A program made the translations under genes and the position numbers. The notes below the pieces were generated by a model. The model was not told where the DNA came from and searched no databases. It worked only from the letters and a program-made list of their open reading frames with translations. Positions 18,722 to 28,001 of a DNA stretch of 37,701 bases are shown in pieces; position 1 is the first letter of the stretch, and every line of letters starts with the position of its first letter. Origin of the DNA: Moraxella sp. (lineage in GTDB: Bacteria > Pseudomonadota > Gammaproteobacteria > Pseudomonadales > Moraxellaceae); the NCBI GenBank assembly GCA_030530785.1, contig JAUMUJ010000020.1:1-37701 (forward strand), given 5' to 3'.

Positions 18722-19422
18722 TGAAAAGATTGATTATAATTGGGTTATTGTCTTTATGTCAGCTGTCCTGCGTATATTCACAGTCGCTTAATCCTGTTTG
18801 TGTAGAAGTGGTAGAAAATCGTGTGGCTGATAATATTAGGCAAACTTACTACTTAAAAAACGACCATCAAAATGTTTATTTCTGTTCAGATGACATAAAA
18901 GACTGTGTGTTAAAGGTAACAAATACTGCCCCAACAGAGCCTTATGATGGCGATGTTTATTGGTCATTTATATTTGGTCATCATATTGATGAGTTGAGTG
19001 AACTTGGGTTGGATTTTGACATCAATCGTTTTGCTGTTAATTATGCTCATAGTTTATGGTTGGTAATTTCTGTGGCTAAGGACGAGTTGAATTATCCCAT
19101 GAGTTTTCATGATGATTTATTGATTATTGATTTTCCAAAAGACAGGTATCATGAAATTGGAGCTTATCCTAAGGGTATGTTGAGACCGATTGAGCATATA
19201 TTTATCCAAGAAAAAATTACCAAAGCAATTATTAAGAAACATCAAGGAAAAGTTGTTGAAGCAACTTTTACTACTGATAAAGATGAACACTTTCAATACC
19301 GACTTTCTTATCACAGCAATAAGTTGGTAAAATCCGAAATTTTGTTTCAAAAATCTATACAAGATGATTGGCAGACAGATGTTTTTGAAAATTATCACTA
19401 TATTCAATGCCCATCATCTTAA
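18721..19422 (+). CDS. Putative periplasmic immunity protein
   Basis: About 233 aa from the ATG at 18721. An N-terminal signal peptide (MKRLIIIGLLSLCQLSCVYS) has a possible lipobox (QLSC), so it is either a lipoprotein or a cleaved periplasmic protein. The mature part is acidic and has no recognised domain. It is translationally coupled to the putative effector by TAATG and ends 4 bp from the convergent yqiJ-like stop. A secreted partner encoded directly after a toxin-like gene is the pattern of immunity to periplasm-acting toxins. The function itself is inferred. Confidence 0.6.
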   Translation: MKRLIIIGLLSLCQLSCVYSQSLNPVCVEVVENRVADNIRQTYYLKNDHQNVYFCSDDIKDCVLKVTNTAPTEPYDGDVYWSFIFGHHIDELSELGLDFDINRFAVNYAHSLWLVISVAKDELNYPMSFHDDLLIIDFPKDRYHEIGAYPKGMLRPIEHIFIQEKITKAIIKKHQGKVVEATFTTDKDEHFQYRLSYHSNKLVKSEILFQKSIQDDWQTDVFENYHYIQCPSS

Positions 19423-19426
19423 TTCA

Positions 19427-20095
19427 TCAATCAATAAGCATCTCTTTTATATTCTTTATCGCCCTAAAATGTACACCATCTTGCGATACCAGTAGCACCG
19501 TCTCGCCTTGTGTTAAGGTCTCATCAGTATCGGCAAATGCCATCACATAATGCGTCTGCCCGTGTGTGTCTTTGACTTTGATTTCTGCCTTTTTATCCAT
19601 TGTCGCCGTGCCGACCGTAATCACGCCCACCCGCCCGACAAGCTCGCTTTGATTGATGGCACTCGTTTCATCTTTGGGTAGGATTTTATATAGTCCTTTG
19701 GCACACAGTCTCACAATGGGCAAACTTAAAAACCACACCACAATCACGGCAATGATTTTTGGCAAATAAAATCCCAACAGAGCATATACAACCGACTGAA
19801 AAATAAATCCCGTCAATCCAAATACCGCCAAAAACACCACCATAAGCATAAGTAGCGGTATTTTACCAACATATAGCCAGCTTAAAAAACGGATAAATAC
19901 GCCCGTATCCACACTCGGACTATCAATGCCAATCTCAGCGTGAGCCTCTGTCAAACTGTCGGGCAAAAATCCGTCCACCCAATCATTTGCCCCGCCAATC
20001 ATCAATGCCACAATTTCTAGGATAAATAACAAAAACATCAGCGTAATTGCCACACCGAATATAAAGTTTTGGGGTGCAAATATTAAATCAAGCAT
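19427..20095 (-). CDS. YqiJ/NfeD-like OB-fold membrane protein
   Basis: 222 aa. The hydrophobic segments are at about residues 10-35, 70-105 and 108-130, followed by a C-terminal soluble OB-fold-like domain (about 150-222: VGRVGVITVG then KDTHGQTHYVMAFAD). Such proteins are encoded next to flotillins and are thought to act with them in membrane microdomains. It is intact, but its 3' third is duplicated at 17707-17940. The PspA-like gene lies 42 bp upstream in the same direction. Confidence 0.85.
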   Translation of the reverse strand: MLDLIFAPQNFIFGVAITLMFLLFILEIVALMIGGANDWVDGFLPDSLTEAHAEIGIDSPSVDTGVFIRFLSWLYVGKIPLLMLMVVFLAVFGLTGFIFQSVVYALLGFYLPKIIAVIVVWFLSLPIVRLCAKGLYKILPKDETSAINQSELVGRVGVITVGTATMDKKAEIKVKDTHGQTHYVMAFADTDETLTQGETVLLVSQDGVHFRAIKNIKEMLID

Positions 20096-20136
20096 GATTA
20101 TCCTTAATAATGATAAATGATTTTTTACATTAAGTT

Positions 20137-20802
20137 CTATTTCATTTTTAATTGTGCCAACCGCTCGGCAATGCGGTTATTTCTGGCAAGTTCTTCAAGC
20201 TCTTTTAGTCCTTGTGCGTTGGTGTTATTGCCTGTGCTGTGTGTCATACCTGTTTGACGGCTCATGGTGCGGTCAAAGGCACTGGATGCTTTGTCGGCTC
20301 GTTTGGCGATTTTGTCAAGACTGCTTGCACCAACCGTCTGCCCATTTGCACCGCTTGTCGCTACCGTCTGCTGATATTGCTCAATGGCTAGGCTTATCTC
20401 ACGACGTTTGGCTTGCAAGGCGATGATAAAGCCTTCTAGCTCCTTTTCTTTGTCGGTGCAGTCGGCAATGGTATTTTCAAGCACAGGAATGCGGGCTTCA
20501 ATGTCCAACTGCTCGGCAATGCCTGCCTGTGCCAAATCATCACGCCCTGCTTGTATGGCGGTTGCAATGGGGTCATTTAGGCTTTCATGGCGGGTGTTTT
20601 CGTCATTGAGTTTTTTGCTGGCTAGGTGCTTTTGAGCAACAACTTTGCCAAGCTCGCCACGCACTTCATCAATTGCCTTATCAAGCTCTCGTAAGTTTTC
20701 GTTAAAGGCAAGCATGGGGGCTAGGTCTTCGGCTTTGTCTAGCATGGCATGAAATCCGCCACTGACTAGGCGACCGACACGGTAGGATAGGGTTTCGCTC
20801 AT
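20137..20802 (-). CDS. PspA/IM30 family protein
   Basis: 221 aa, largely helical. The amphipathic N-terminus (SYRVGRLVSGGFHAMLDKAEDLAPML) is followed by the long coiled coil of the PspA/IM30 family, with repeated Glu/Lys/Ala heptads to about residue 150, and a low-complexity Thr/Asn/Gly linker. ESCRT-III-like PspA proteins bind damaged inner membrane. It is the second gene of the stress operon, 10 bp after the ribbon-helix-helix-like gene. No PspF-type sigma54 activator gene is present nearby. Confidence 0.85.
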   Translation of the reverse strand: MSETLSYRVGRLVSGGFHAMLDKAEDLAPMLAFNENLRELDKAIDEVRGELGKVVAQKHLASKKLNDENTRHESLNDPIATAIQAGRDDLAQAGIAEQLDIEARIPVLENTIADCTDKEKELEGFIIALQAKRREISLAIEQYQQTVATSGANGQTVGASSLDKIAKRADKASSAFDRTMSRQTGMTHSTGNNTNAQGLKELEELARNNRIAERLAQLKMK

Positions 20803-20812
20803 GATTTTTTCC

Positions 20813-21340
20813 TTATTGGTTGGGTTGGGTGTTGGATTGGCTGTTTTGATTGTTTTGATAAATTAAATTCGCCAATCGTAACGTATTATCCAGCTCATCT
20901 AGCACGCCATCATCATAGCCTGCCCCTTTGCCTGTAATGGCAAGCTGTAATATGCTGTCCATTAAGCGAACCACCCGCCACATGACTTGCTTTTCAAACG
21001 CCATCAAGGCGGATTTGTCGCCATTTTTAGGGTAGTCTGCCATCATGGTTGCCATCAAATCGGGCAACATCTCAAAAATCCTAGCCACAATGTGTGAATG
21101 CACGCCAAGCTCCTTTTCTAGCGTTAAAATCTCATGGCGAGCGGTACAAAGTTGTTGCTCGGCAAGCGATAAGCTGGTTTCGTAGTCTTGTCCTTGTAAG
21201 TGCAAGGTGCGTGCTTGGCTTAGTAGTTCACGGATTTTATCAGACGGTGTGTTTGCCCCGTTTATCTGTAAATTAGCAATAAAATCAGCATCTTGTTGAC
21301 TGATGCGTACACTAATAGGTACTCGGCTGTGGCTTGGCAT
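20813..21340 (-). CDS. Ribbon-helix-helix-like first gene of the PspA-flotillin operon
   Basis: 175 aa. The N-terminus VPISVRISQQDADFIANLQ followed by PSDKIRELLSQA (residues about 7-45) looks like a ribbon-helix-helix DNA-binding fold. The rest is helical, with a coiled-coil-like segment (about 45-80), and ends in a Gln/Asn-rich tail. The known family is not recalled. It lies 10 bp from pspA, and a perfect 13-bp-arm palindrome lies six bp upstream of its ATG, so I infer an autoregulator of the operon. Confidence 0.65.
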   Translation of the reverse strand: MPSHSRVPISVRISQQDADFIANLQINGANTPSDKIRELLSQARTLHLQGQDYETSLSLAEQQLCTARHEILTLEKELGVHSHIVARIFEMLPDLMATMMADYPKNGDKSALMAFEKQVMWRVVRLMDSILQLAITGKGAGYDDGVLDELDNTLRLANLIYQNNQNSQSNTQPNQ

Positions 21341-21345
21341 GGCTC

Positions 21346-21379
21346 ATTACATTTGTATTCATTTACATACAAATGTAAT
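21346..21379. promoter_or_regulatory. Palindromic operator of the PspA-flotillin operon
   Basis: Arms ATTACATTTGTAT (21346-21358) and ATACAAATGTAAT (21367-21379) are perfect reverse complements around an 8-nt spacer. It sits six bp before the first ATG of the operon, overlapping where the RBS or initially transcribed region would be. It lacks a G/C-rich stem and T-run, so it reads as an operator rather than a terminator. Confidence 0.7.
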
Positions 21380-21445
21380 ATATCGTGGACAGTTTGTCAA
21401 GCATTTTTGAGAAAATTGTTGTTTGGTGGATTTCTAAATCAAAAC

Positions 21446-21454
21446 TGCTATAAT
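21446..21454 (+). promoter_or_regulatory. Extended -10 of the racemase gene
   Basis: TGCTATAAT 28 nt before the GTG start; GGAG at 21472-21475 is the ribosome-binding site. No clear -35, as is common for extended -10 promoters. Confidence 0.55.
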
Positions 21455-21482
21455 AATCATTCTTTTATAATGGAGCAACCTT

Positions 21483-22172
21483 GTGAAAACCTTAGGGGTT
21501 TTGGGTGGAATGTCGCCTGCCAGCACCGCCACTTATTATCAAGTCATCAATGATGCCATCAATCATGCCAAAGGAGCAAACATCACTGCCCCTGTTATAG
21601 TGTATAGCGTTGATTTTCAAAAGATTGTTGATTGCCAAAAATCAGGCGATTGGGAGACGGCAGGTGAGATTTTGGCGGACATGGCGGTCAAATTACAATC
21701 TATCGGAGCGGACGGTATTTTGCTTGCCACCAACACCATGCACAAGGTTGCCCCTGTCATCATTTAGGCGATAGACGTGCCATTTTTGAGTATCATTGAT
21801 GTCACCGCCCACGCCATTTGTGCCAAAGGTTTGGATAAAGTGGCATTCTTGGGACGGCGTTTGTCATGGAGCAGGATTTTTATAAAAATGGGCTTGGCAG
21901 GTTTTGGCATTGATTGCCTTGTGCCTAGCGACGAACGGGCGGACATTCATCGCATTATTTTTGATGAATTGTGTGTGGGTGCGATAAAAGACAGCTCAAA
22001 ACAAACTTATCTTGATATCATCAACCGCTTAAAAGAACAAGGAGCAAAAGGCGTGATTTTGGGGTGTACCGAAATCGGTTTACTTGTCGGTCAAGATGAT
22101 TTGGATTTGCCTGCATTTGATACGGCATATTTACACGCACAAATGGCGGTGGATTTTATTTTAAAAAATTAG
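21483..22172 (+). pseudogene. Aspartate/glutamate racemase (YgeA/RacX type), inactivated
   Basis: Begins with GTG (KTLGVLGGMSPASTATYY) and keeps ATNTMHKVAP, with Thr in place of the first Cys as in E. coli YgeA. The second catalytic Cys is retained in LGCTEIG. An in-frame TAG (21765-21767) interrupts it after VAPVI. Further on, about 14 codons near 21850-21890 are read in the wrong frame. The +1 frame there restores the expected VMEQDFYKNG, so two compensating single-base indels are implied. Three lesions make it a pseudogene, unlike the intact genes around it. A terminator follows directly. Confidence 0.85.
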
Positions 22173-22198
22173 GGCAAACGATGAGTTGCCCTTTTTTT
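22171..22198 (+). terminator. Terminator after the racemase pseudogene
   Basis: AGGGCAA / TTGCCCT hairpin with an 8-nt loop followed by seven T residues, starting at the stop codon of the racemase frame. Confidence 0.8.
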
Positions 22199-22211
22199 GG
22201 AGTGTGTTTAA

Positions 22212-22562
22212 TCACTCTTCATCAAGTAAGTCTTTTTCTCGTGCCACCGTCAAAAGATTGGTGGAACGATTGCCTGTACGGCAAAAGATGTGCAGTGGGC
22301 GTTCGGTGTCATTAAAAAAATCAGCAAAGGCTTGCACGTGACCCATGTCCATCATGCCGCCTGAAAAGGCGATTTGCTTATAAGCAATGCCATGAGCTTG
22401 GCACGCCTGTTCTATCTCGGCTGATGTTGGCTGACCCACTTCTTCATGATCTGGGCGGTTATTGACCACTGTTTTTACGCCCATGCGAGCAAGCTCATCA
22501 ACATCGGTAGGGCTAATCTGACCTGAAATGGTGATACGAAATTCGGGGGCGATGTCGCTCAT
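22212..22562 (-). CDS. DUF442 / TIGR01244 phosphatase-like protein
   Basis: 116 aa, dual-specificity phosphatase fold. The N-terminal ITISGQISPTDVDELARMGVKTVVNNRPD is characteristic, and the active-site loop is HIFCRTGNRS (about residues 93-102). Similar domains precede beta-lactamase-like hydrolases (Blh/BigR sulfur-dioxygenase systems). Here it stands alone without the hydrolase domain. Substrate is unknown. Confidence 0.85.
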   Translation of the reverse strand: MSDIAPEFRITISGQISPTDVDELARMGVKTVVNNRPDHEEVGQPTSAEIEQACQAHGIAYKQIAFSGGMMDMGHVQAFADFFNDTERPLHIFCRTGNRSTNLLTVAREKDLLDEE

Positions 22563-22647
22563 AAATTTTCCTATTAAAAGTATTAAAAATCAAAAGACAT
22601 ATTACCTGTTTTTGGGTCATTTGGCAAATGGATTTTTGGGATAATTT

Positions 22648-22656
22648 TGTTATAAT
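22648..22656 (+). promoter_or_regulatory. Extended -10 upstream of the nucleotidyltransferase pair
   Basis: TGTTATAAT, 25 nt before the ATG at 22682. It lies in the divergent gap with the DUF442 gene. Confidence 0.5.
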
Positions 22657-22681
22657 AATACCTATTTTTTGAGAAAAAACC

Positions 22682-23464
22682 ATGACTGACATTGACCACC
22701 ACAGCCAAATCGCCCGCACTCTACACGCTACTTGCCACGCCCATGCCATCACGCCACTACACGCCATAGAAAGTGGCAGTCGGGCATGGGGTTTTGCCAG
22801 TTTTGACAGTGATTTTGATGTGCGACTCATTTATCATCATACGCCAGATTGGTATTTGCAAATTTATGACGGTAAGGACACTTTTGAATTTATCAATCAT
22901 GACTTATTTGATGTGCCGTTTGATATTGGTGGTTGGGACATTAAAAAAGTGTTGGTGCATATTCATAAATCTAATGCCGTGATTTTTGAATGGTTAAATT
23001 CGCCCATAATTTATCACAGTAATGATGATTTTGTACAATCATTAAAAAAAATTCAATCCGAATTTTTTAATCCCAAAACGGTATATCACCATTATCAAGG
23101 CATGGCAAAAAAGGCAAATGGGAACTTGGATTTGACCTGCCCCATAAAACTAAAAAAATGGTGCTACATTATTCGTGCATTACTTGCAAGTCTATGGATA
23201 AAAGAATACCAATCCATACCTCCTGTATGTATGAATAAGATGTTTAATTTATTAACCAATGATGATGTTGATGAATTAAATTACATCATCAGTTTAAAAC
23301 AATCTTATGATGAAAGTTATCCATATCAACTGCCAAAATCCATGCAAAAATTAACACAACATCTTTGGCAAAACACCCAACATTTAACTTTTAATAAAAA
23401 AACAAAAGGCGATGTTGGTGTGTTAAATGACTTATTTAGAAAAATTGTTTTAAAAACCATATAA
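22682..23464 (+). CDS. Predicted nucleotidyltransferase (COG3541-like), first of a pair
   Basis: 260 aa. The polymerase-beta-type nucleotidyltransferase signature is ESGSRAWGFASFDSDFDVR (about residues 23-41): GSR, then DSDFD as the metal-binding pair. The downstream Asp/Glu strand is probably in LFDVPFDIGGWD. The C-terminal helical part lacks a recognised domain. It is AT-rich relative to flanking core genes. It is followed after 19 bp by a second member of the same superfamily, so the two are probably one transcript. Substrate is unknown. Confidence 0.8.
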   Translation: MTDIDHHSQIARTLHATCHAHAITPLHAIESGSRAWGFASFDSDFDVRLIYHHTPDWYLQIYDGKDTFEFINHDLFDVPFDIGGWDIKKVLVHIHKSNAVIFEWLNSPIIYHSNDDFVQSLKKIQSEFFNPKTVYHHYQGMAKKANGNLDLTCPIKLKKWCYIIRALLASLWIKEYQSIPPVCMNKMFNLLTNDDVDELNYIISLKQSYDESYPYQLPKSMQKLTQHLWQNTQHLTFNKKTKGDVGVLNDLFRKIVLKTI

Positions 23465-23483
23465 AAATTCACGAGAAACCCCC

Positions 23484-24536
23484 ATGATAACCATTGATTA
23501 TCTAAAAGCCAACAATTTGATTTTATTAGAATGTGTCTCGGGCAGTCGTGCCTATGGATTAGACATGCCATCATCAGACACTGACATCAAGGGCGTATTT
23601 TATCTGCCAAAACCCTATTATTATGGTTTGCATGATGATTATGTACCACAGATAAGTAATGAGACGAATGATGTGGTGTATTATGAGCTTGGGCGATTTG
23701 TGGATTTGTTATTACAAAATAATCCCAACATGATGGAGTTGCTTGCTACGCCAGACGATATGATATTATACAAGTACCCGATGATGAATGGTTTTAATCC
23801 TGATTGGTTTGTCTCAAAGCTGTGCCAAAAAACCTTTGCAGGATTTGCCAACAGTCAAATAAAAAAATCTCGTGGATTAAATAAAAAAATCGTTAATCCC
23901 ATGAGTAAGAATAAAAAGAGCCTATTGGAATTTTGTGTGGTATTTGATGGTCAAAAAAGCGTAGATTTAATAGATTGGCTAAATAAACGCAATCTTACCC
24001 AATCACAAATCGGCTTATCTAAAATGCCCCATGCCAATCATATGTATGCAATGTTTGTGGGCGATGATTATCGTGGTATTATTCATGATAACAGCCAAGA
24101 TGTCTTATTAAGCCCTGTCCCAAAAGGTGTATCTCCCGTTGCTTATCTGTCCTTTAATCAAATGGGATATAGCAAATATTGTCAAGATTATAAAGAATAT
24201 TGGGATTGGGTGGAAAAACGCAATGATGAGCGGTATCAGTCCACAATGACACATGGTAAAGGCTATGATACCAAAAATATCATGCATACTTTTCGGTTAT
24301 TGTATACTGCCTTAGATATTGCCAAAATGGGGAAAGTGATTGTTAAGCGGGATAATCGTGATGAGCTTTTGGCAATCAAAGCAGGGCAATTTGAGTATGA
24401 TGATTTATTGCAAAAAGCAGATGATTTGATGAAAGAAGTAGAATTGGCATTTAATCAAAGCGATTTACCGCAAATGCCCAATATGGAATGTGTGCTACGA
24501 ACGCTGATTGAAATCCGAGAGCAATTATATTGCTAA
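23484..24536 (+). CDS. Predicted nucleotidyltransferase (COG3541-like), second of a pair
   Basis: 350 aa. The signature CVSGSRAYGLDMPSSDTDIKGVF (about residues 12-34) has GSRAYG and the DTD metal-binding pair. A third acidic strand is likely in YYELGRFVDLLLQNNPNMMELL. A conserved HTFRLLYTALDIAKMG helix lies in the C-terminal half. It shares the N-terminal fold but little else with its upstream neighbour, so the pair looks like ancient paralogues rather than a recent duplication. Role is unknown; RNA or small-molecule nucleotidyl transfer is possible. Confidence 0.8.
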   Translation: MITIDYLKANNLILLECVSGSRAYGLDMPSSDTDIKGVFYLPKPYYYGLHDDYVPQISNETNDVVYYELGRFVDLLLQNNPNMMELLATPDDMILYKYPMMNGFNPDWFVSKLCQKTFAGFANSQIKKSRGLNKKIVNPMSKNKKSLLEFCVVFDGQKSVDLIDWLNKRNLTQSQIGLSKMPHANHMYAMFVGDDYRGIIHDNSQDVLLSPVPKGVSPVAYLSFNQMGYSKYCQDYKEYWDWVEKRNDERYQSTMTHGKGYDTKNIMHTFRLLYTALDIAKMGKVIVKRDNRDELLAIKAGQFEYDDLLQKADDLMKEVELAFNQSDLPQMPNMECVLRTLIEIREQLYC

Positions 24537-24557
24537 TTTGCTAAAATTTGTAAATAT

Positions 24558-24566
24558 TGCTATAAT
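24558..24566 (+). promoter_or_regulatory. Extended -10 of tgt
   Basis: TGCTATAAT 29 nt upstream of the tgt ATG. It shows tgt can be expressed independently of the nucleotidyltransferase pair. Confidence 0.6.
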
Positions 24567-24568
24567 AG

Positions 24569-25729
<1,161 letters not shown>

Positions 25730-25740
25730 TGGGGGTAGTG

Positions 25741-26046
25741 ATGATTTATGTAATTTCTGCACTTGTTTATGTGATTGTCTTGTTGTCAGGGCTTTATGTG
25801 GCAAAAACCCGCCCCGTCAAATGTGAGCGGGTCATCGTTAAGTTGTGCTTTGTGGGTTTTGTTTTGCAACTGATGGTAAATTATCTGTTTTGGGGCAGTG
25901 GGGCGAGCAATTTTAACCCATTAGCCATGATAGTAGGGGCTGAAAGAAGTGCGATTAACTTGATGTTTTTGGCACTTGTCAGCATTTTTTGTTATGCCAG
26001 TTTATTGACCATTTTATTTAAGGCAAAAGACTTTTATGAAGAATAA
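25741..26046 (+). CDS. Small membrane protein of unknown function
   Basis: About 101 aa with three to four hydrophobic segments (around residues 1-20, 35-52 and 70-96) and a charged C-terminus. The start at 25741 is preferred because GGGGGTAG precedes it. An ATG at 25729 overlaps the tgt stop as TAATG and would add four residues. It sits where many bacteria have yajC after tgt but does not resemble YajC. Its 3' end overlaps the convergent aat gene by 29 bp. Confidence 0.65.
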   Translation: MIYVISALVYVIVLLSGLYVAKTRPVKCERVIVKLCFVGFVLQLMVNYLFWGSGASNFNPLAMIVGAERSAINLMFLALVSIFCYASLLTILFKAKDFYEE

Positions 26047-26752
26047 AATCTGCCACATTCATGGGCGGGGTATTTAAGGCGAGTGTGTGCTGTTGTGTTT
26101 TTGGTAGGTGGGCTTGTAAAAACACATCTCTGTCCATGAGTTTTGCTCCTAAGCTCATCAAGTGTGGATTTTTAAGCTGACAATCCACCATCTTAATGCC
26201 TGTCTTTTGGCAAAGTATCATCAGTCCCCAAAAGGCAATCTTTGATGCGTCTGTCTGATGATGAAACATACTCTCCCCGCAGAACATCGCCCCAAGCTGT
26301 AACCCATATAACCCACCTATCAGCTCTCCATCGGGCTTGTCCGCCCACACTTCTATGCTGACCGCCACGCCAAGCTCGTGCAATCTGTCGTAGGCGTGTA
26401 TCATGTCGGCATTTATCCATGTGGCATTAGGGCGAGCATTGGCACAGGCGTGTATGACATCACAAAAGGTATGATTGGCAGTCAGTACCCATGATGATTT
26501 TTTGGCGGTGCGGATAAGGGATTTTTTGGGGCGAAAATCGCTTGGTGTGATGACACAGCGAACACTTGGGCTATACCAACAAATCGGCTCATCATCATAC
26601 CAAGGAAACACTCCATTCATATACGCTCCGATGAGCGTGCTTGGGGTTAAATCTGCCCCCACTCCCACCAAATCATTACCCTTATCAAGGCGAGATACCA
26701 TCGCCTTAAAATCATATTTACAGTCATGGGCAAGCTGTTTTATCACATTCAT
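26018..26752 (-). CDS. aat: Leucyl/phenylalanyl-tRNA-protein transferase
   Basis: About 244 aa. It adds Leu or Phe to proteins with N-terminal Arg or Lys, creating N-degrons for ClpS-ClpAP. Signatures are GADLTPSTLIGAY, NGVFPWYDDEPICWYSP, IGGLYGLQLGAMFCGESMFH and VDCQLKNPHLMSLGA. The start at 26752 (MNVIKQLAHDC) is supported by AGGA ten nt upstream. Six further in-frame codons upstream lack an ATG. It shares 29 bp of its 3' end with the convergent membrane-protein gene. Confidence 0.94.
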   Translation of the reverse strand: MNVIKQLAHDCKYDFKAMVSRLDKGNDLVGVGADLTPSTLIGAYMNGVFPWYDDEPICWYSPSVRCVITPSDFRPKKSLIRTAKKSSWVLTANHTFCDVIHACANARPNATWINADMIHAYDRLHELGVAVSIEVWADKPDGELIGGLYGLQLGAMFCGESMFHHQTDASKIAFWGLMILCQKTGIKMVDCQLKNPHLMSLGAKLMDRDVFLQAHLPKTQQHTLALNTPPMNVADFILHKSLLP

Positions 26753-26837
26753 CGTATTTGTCCTAATCAAATGCCTTTATATTTTAAAATCAATCCCCAT
26801 CAATCGTCCATCTTTATTTTGTTTTTTTGGAAGCATT

Positions 26838-27728
26838 ATGCCAAACACCAATTACCGCCAACGCTTTTTTATTCAAGACTCGCCCGTGCGCGGTGATGTC
26901 GTTCGTCTAACGGACGCTTATTGTACGGTCATCGGTCAAAAAGACTATCCTGTCGCCTTAAAAGCCCTATTGGGTGAGCTGTTGGTGTCGGCAAGTCTTT
27001 TGATTAGCACCCTAAAAATAGACGGCAAACTCTCCATTCAGCTACAACACCCCGACCCTGATGCTCCCTTTCGCTTTGCGATGGCAGAGTGCGATACGTC
27101 TGGGGCAGTGCGGGCGCTGGCAGGATTTAAAAATCTAAGCGATGACGACCACGCCATTTGGCAAAATGCCCGTACCGCCAGTGATGCCTTTAAGCTCTTA
27201 GGTAAAGGCGTGTTGTTCATTAGCATACATCCACAGCAGGGCGAGAGCTATCAAGGCATCGTAGAGAAAGTGAGCGATGATTTGGGTGAGTGCTTAGCCC
27301 ACTACCAAAAACAATCCGTCCAAATCCCCACGATTATCAAAATTGCCACCGATGAGAGCGGTGTCGGCGGACTGCTCATTCAGCTTTTGCCACAGTCTGA
27401 TGACGACAAAGAAAACGACCCCGACTTGTGGGATAGAATGTCTGTGCTTGCCAACACCATCAAGGCGGACGAGCTGACGACCTTGCCTGCCGATGAGATT
27501 TTGTATCGCCTGTATCATGAAGAAAATGTGGTACTCCCTGAAAAAACCGCCCTGCATTTTGCGTGTACTTGCTCACTTCAAAAAAGCGAAGGGGCAATCG
27601 TCCAGCTTGGGCTTGATGAAGCCTTGCAAGTGGTGGACGCTCACGGTGGCACGCTCACGCTGGATTGTGGTTTTTGTGGCAAAGAGTATCGTTTTGATAA
27701 AGACAGTATTGAGCAGTTGTTTGCTTAA
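26838..27728 (+). CDS. hslO: Redox-regulated chaperone Hsp33
   Basis: About 296 aa from the ATG at 26838 (MPNTNYRQRFF), the family length; the longer open frame upstream is not family-like and would overlap aat. The zinc-binding redox switch is intact near the C-terminus: CTC (CxC) then DCGFCG (CxxC). Under oxidative plus heat or bleach stress the cysteines form disulfides and the dimer becomes an ATP-independent holdase in the cytoplasm. Confidence 0.95.
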   Translation: MPNTNYRQRFFIQDSPVRGDVVRLTDAYCTVIGQKDYPVALKALLGELLVSASLLISTLKIDGKLSIQLQHPDPDAPFRFAMAECDTSGAVRALAGFKNLSDDDHAIWQNARTASDAFKLLGKGVLFISIHPQQGESYQGIVEKVSDDLGECLAHYQKQSVQIPTIIKIATDESGVGGLLIQLLPQSDDDKENDPDLWDRMSVLANTIKADELTTLPADEILYRLYHEENVVLPEKTALHFACTCSLQKSEGAIVQLGLDEALQVVDAHGGTLTLDCGFCGKEYRFDKDSIEQLFA

Positions 27729-27788
27729 TTTTAATGTCGCCCACTGTGCTATGTTTGCGGTGGGTTTTTTAACAAATAAACTGTAACC

Positions 27789-28001
27789 ATGTCAATTCCC
27801 ACCCACATGGACGGTAAAACCGCCGACATTGCCAAAGATGGCTTTTCGGTCATGTATGAGTTTTACCCAAAGTGTCCCAAAGATTACCCCATTTATCATG
27901 ATTTTGATGGCGGCATGGTATCGTTACAGCATTTGCCCATTTTACCTGCCATTGCCGTAAAACCACCGACTTTAGGCGGTGGATATAAGGCAACTCCATA
28001 A
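27789..28001 (+). CDS. Small hypothetical ORF with 3' end inside the IS
   Basis: Reads as 70 aa (MSIPTHMDGKTADIAKDG). The last about 14 residues are encoded by the left end of the IS200/IS605 element (AVKPPTLGGGYKATP), so the natural C-terminus has been replaced or the ORF is a truncated remnant. No domain is recognised. No continuation is evident on the other side of the element, where the convergent protease gene lies. Existence as a real gene is uncertain. Confidence 0.4.
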   Translation: MSIPTHMDGKTADIAKDGFSVMYEFYPKCPKDYPIYHDFDGGMVSLQHLPILPAIAVKPPTLGGGYKATP

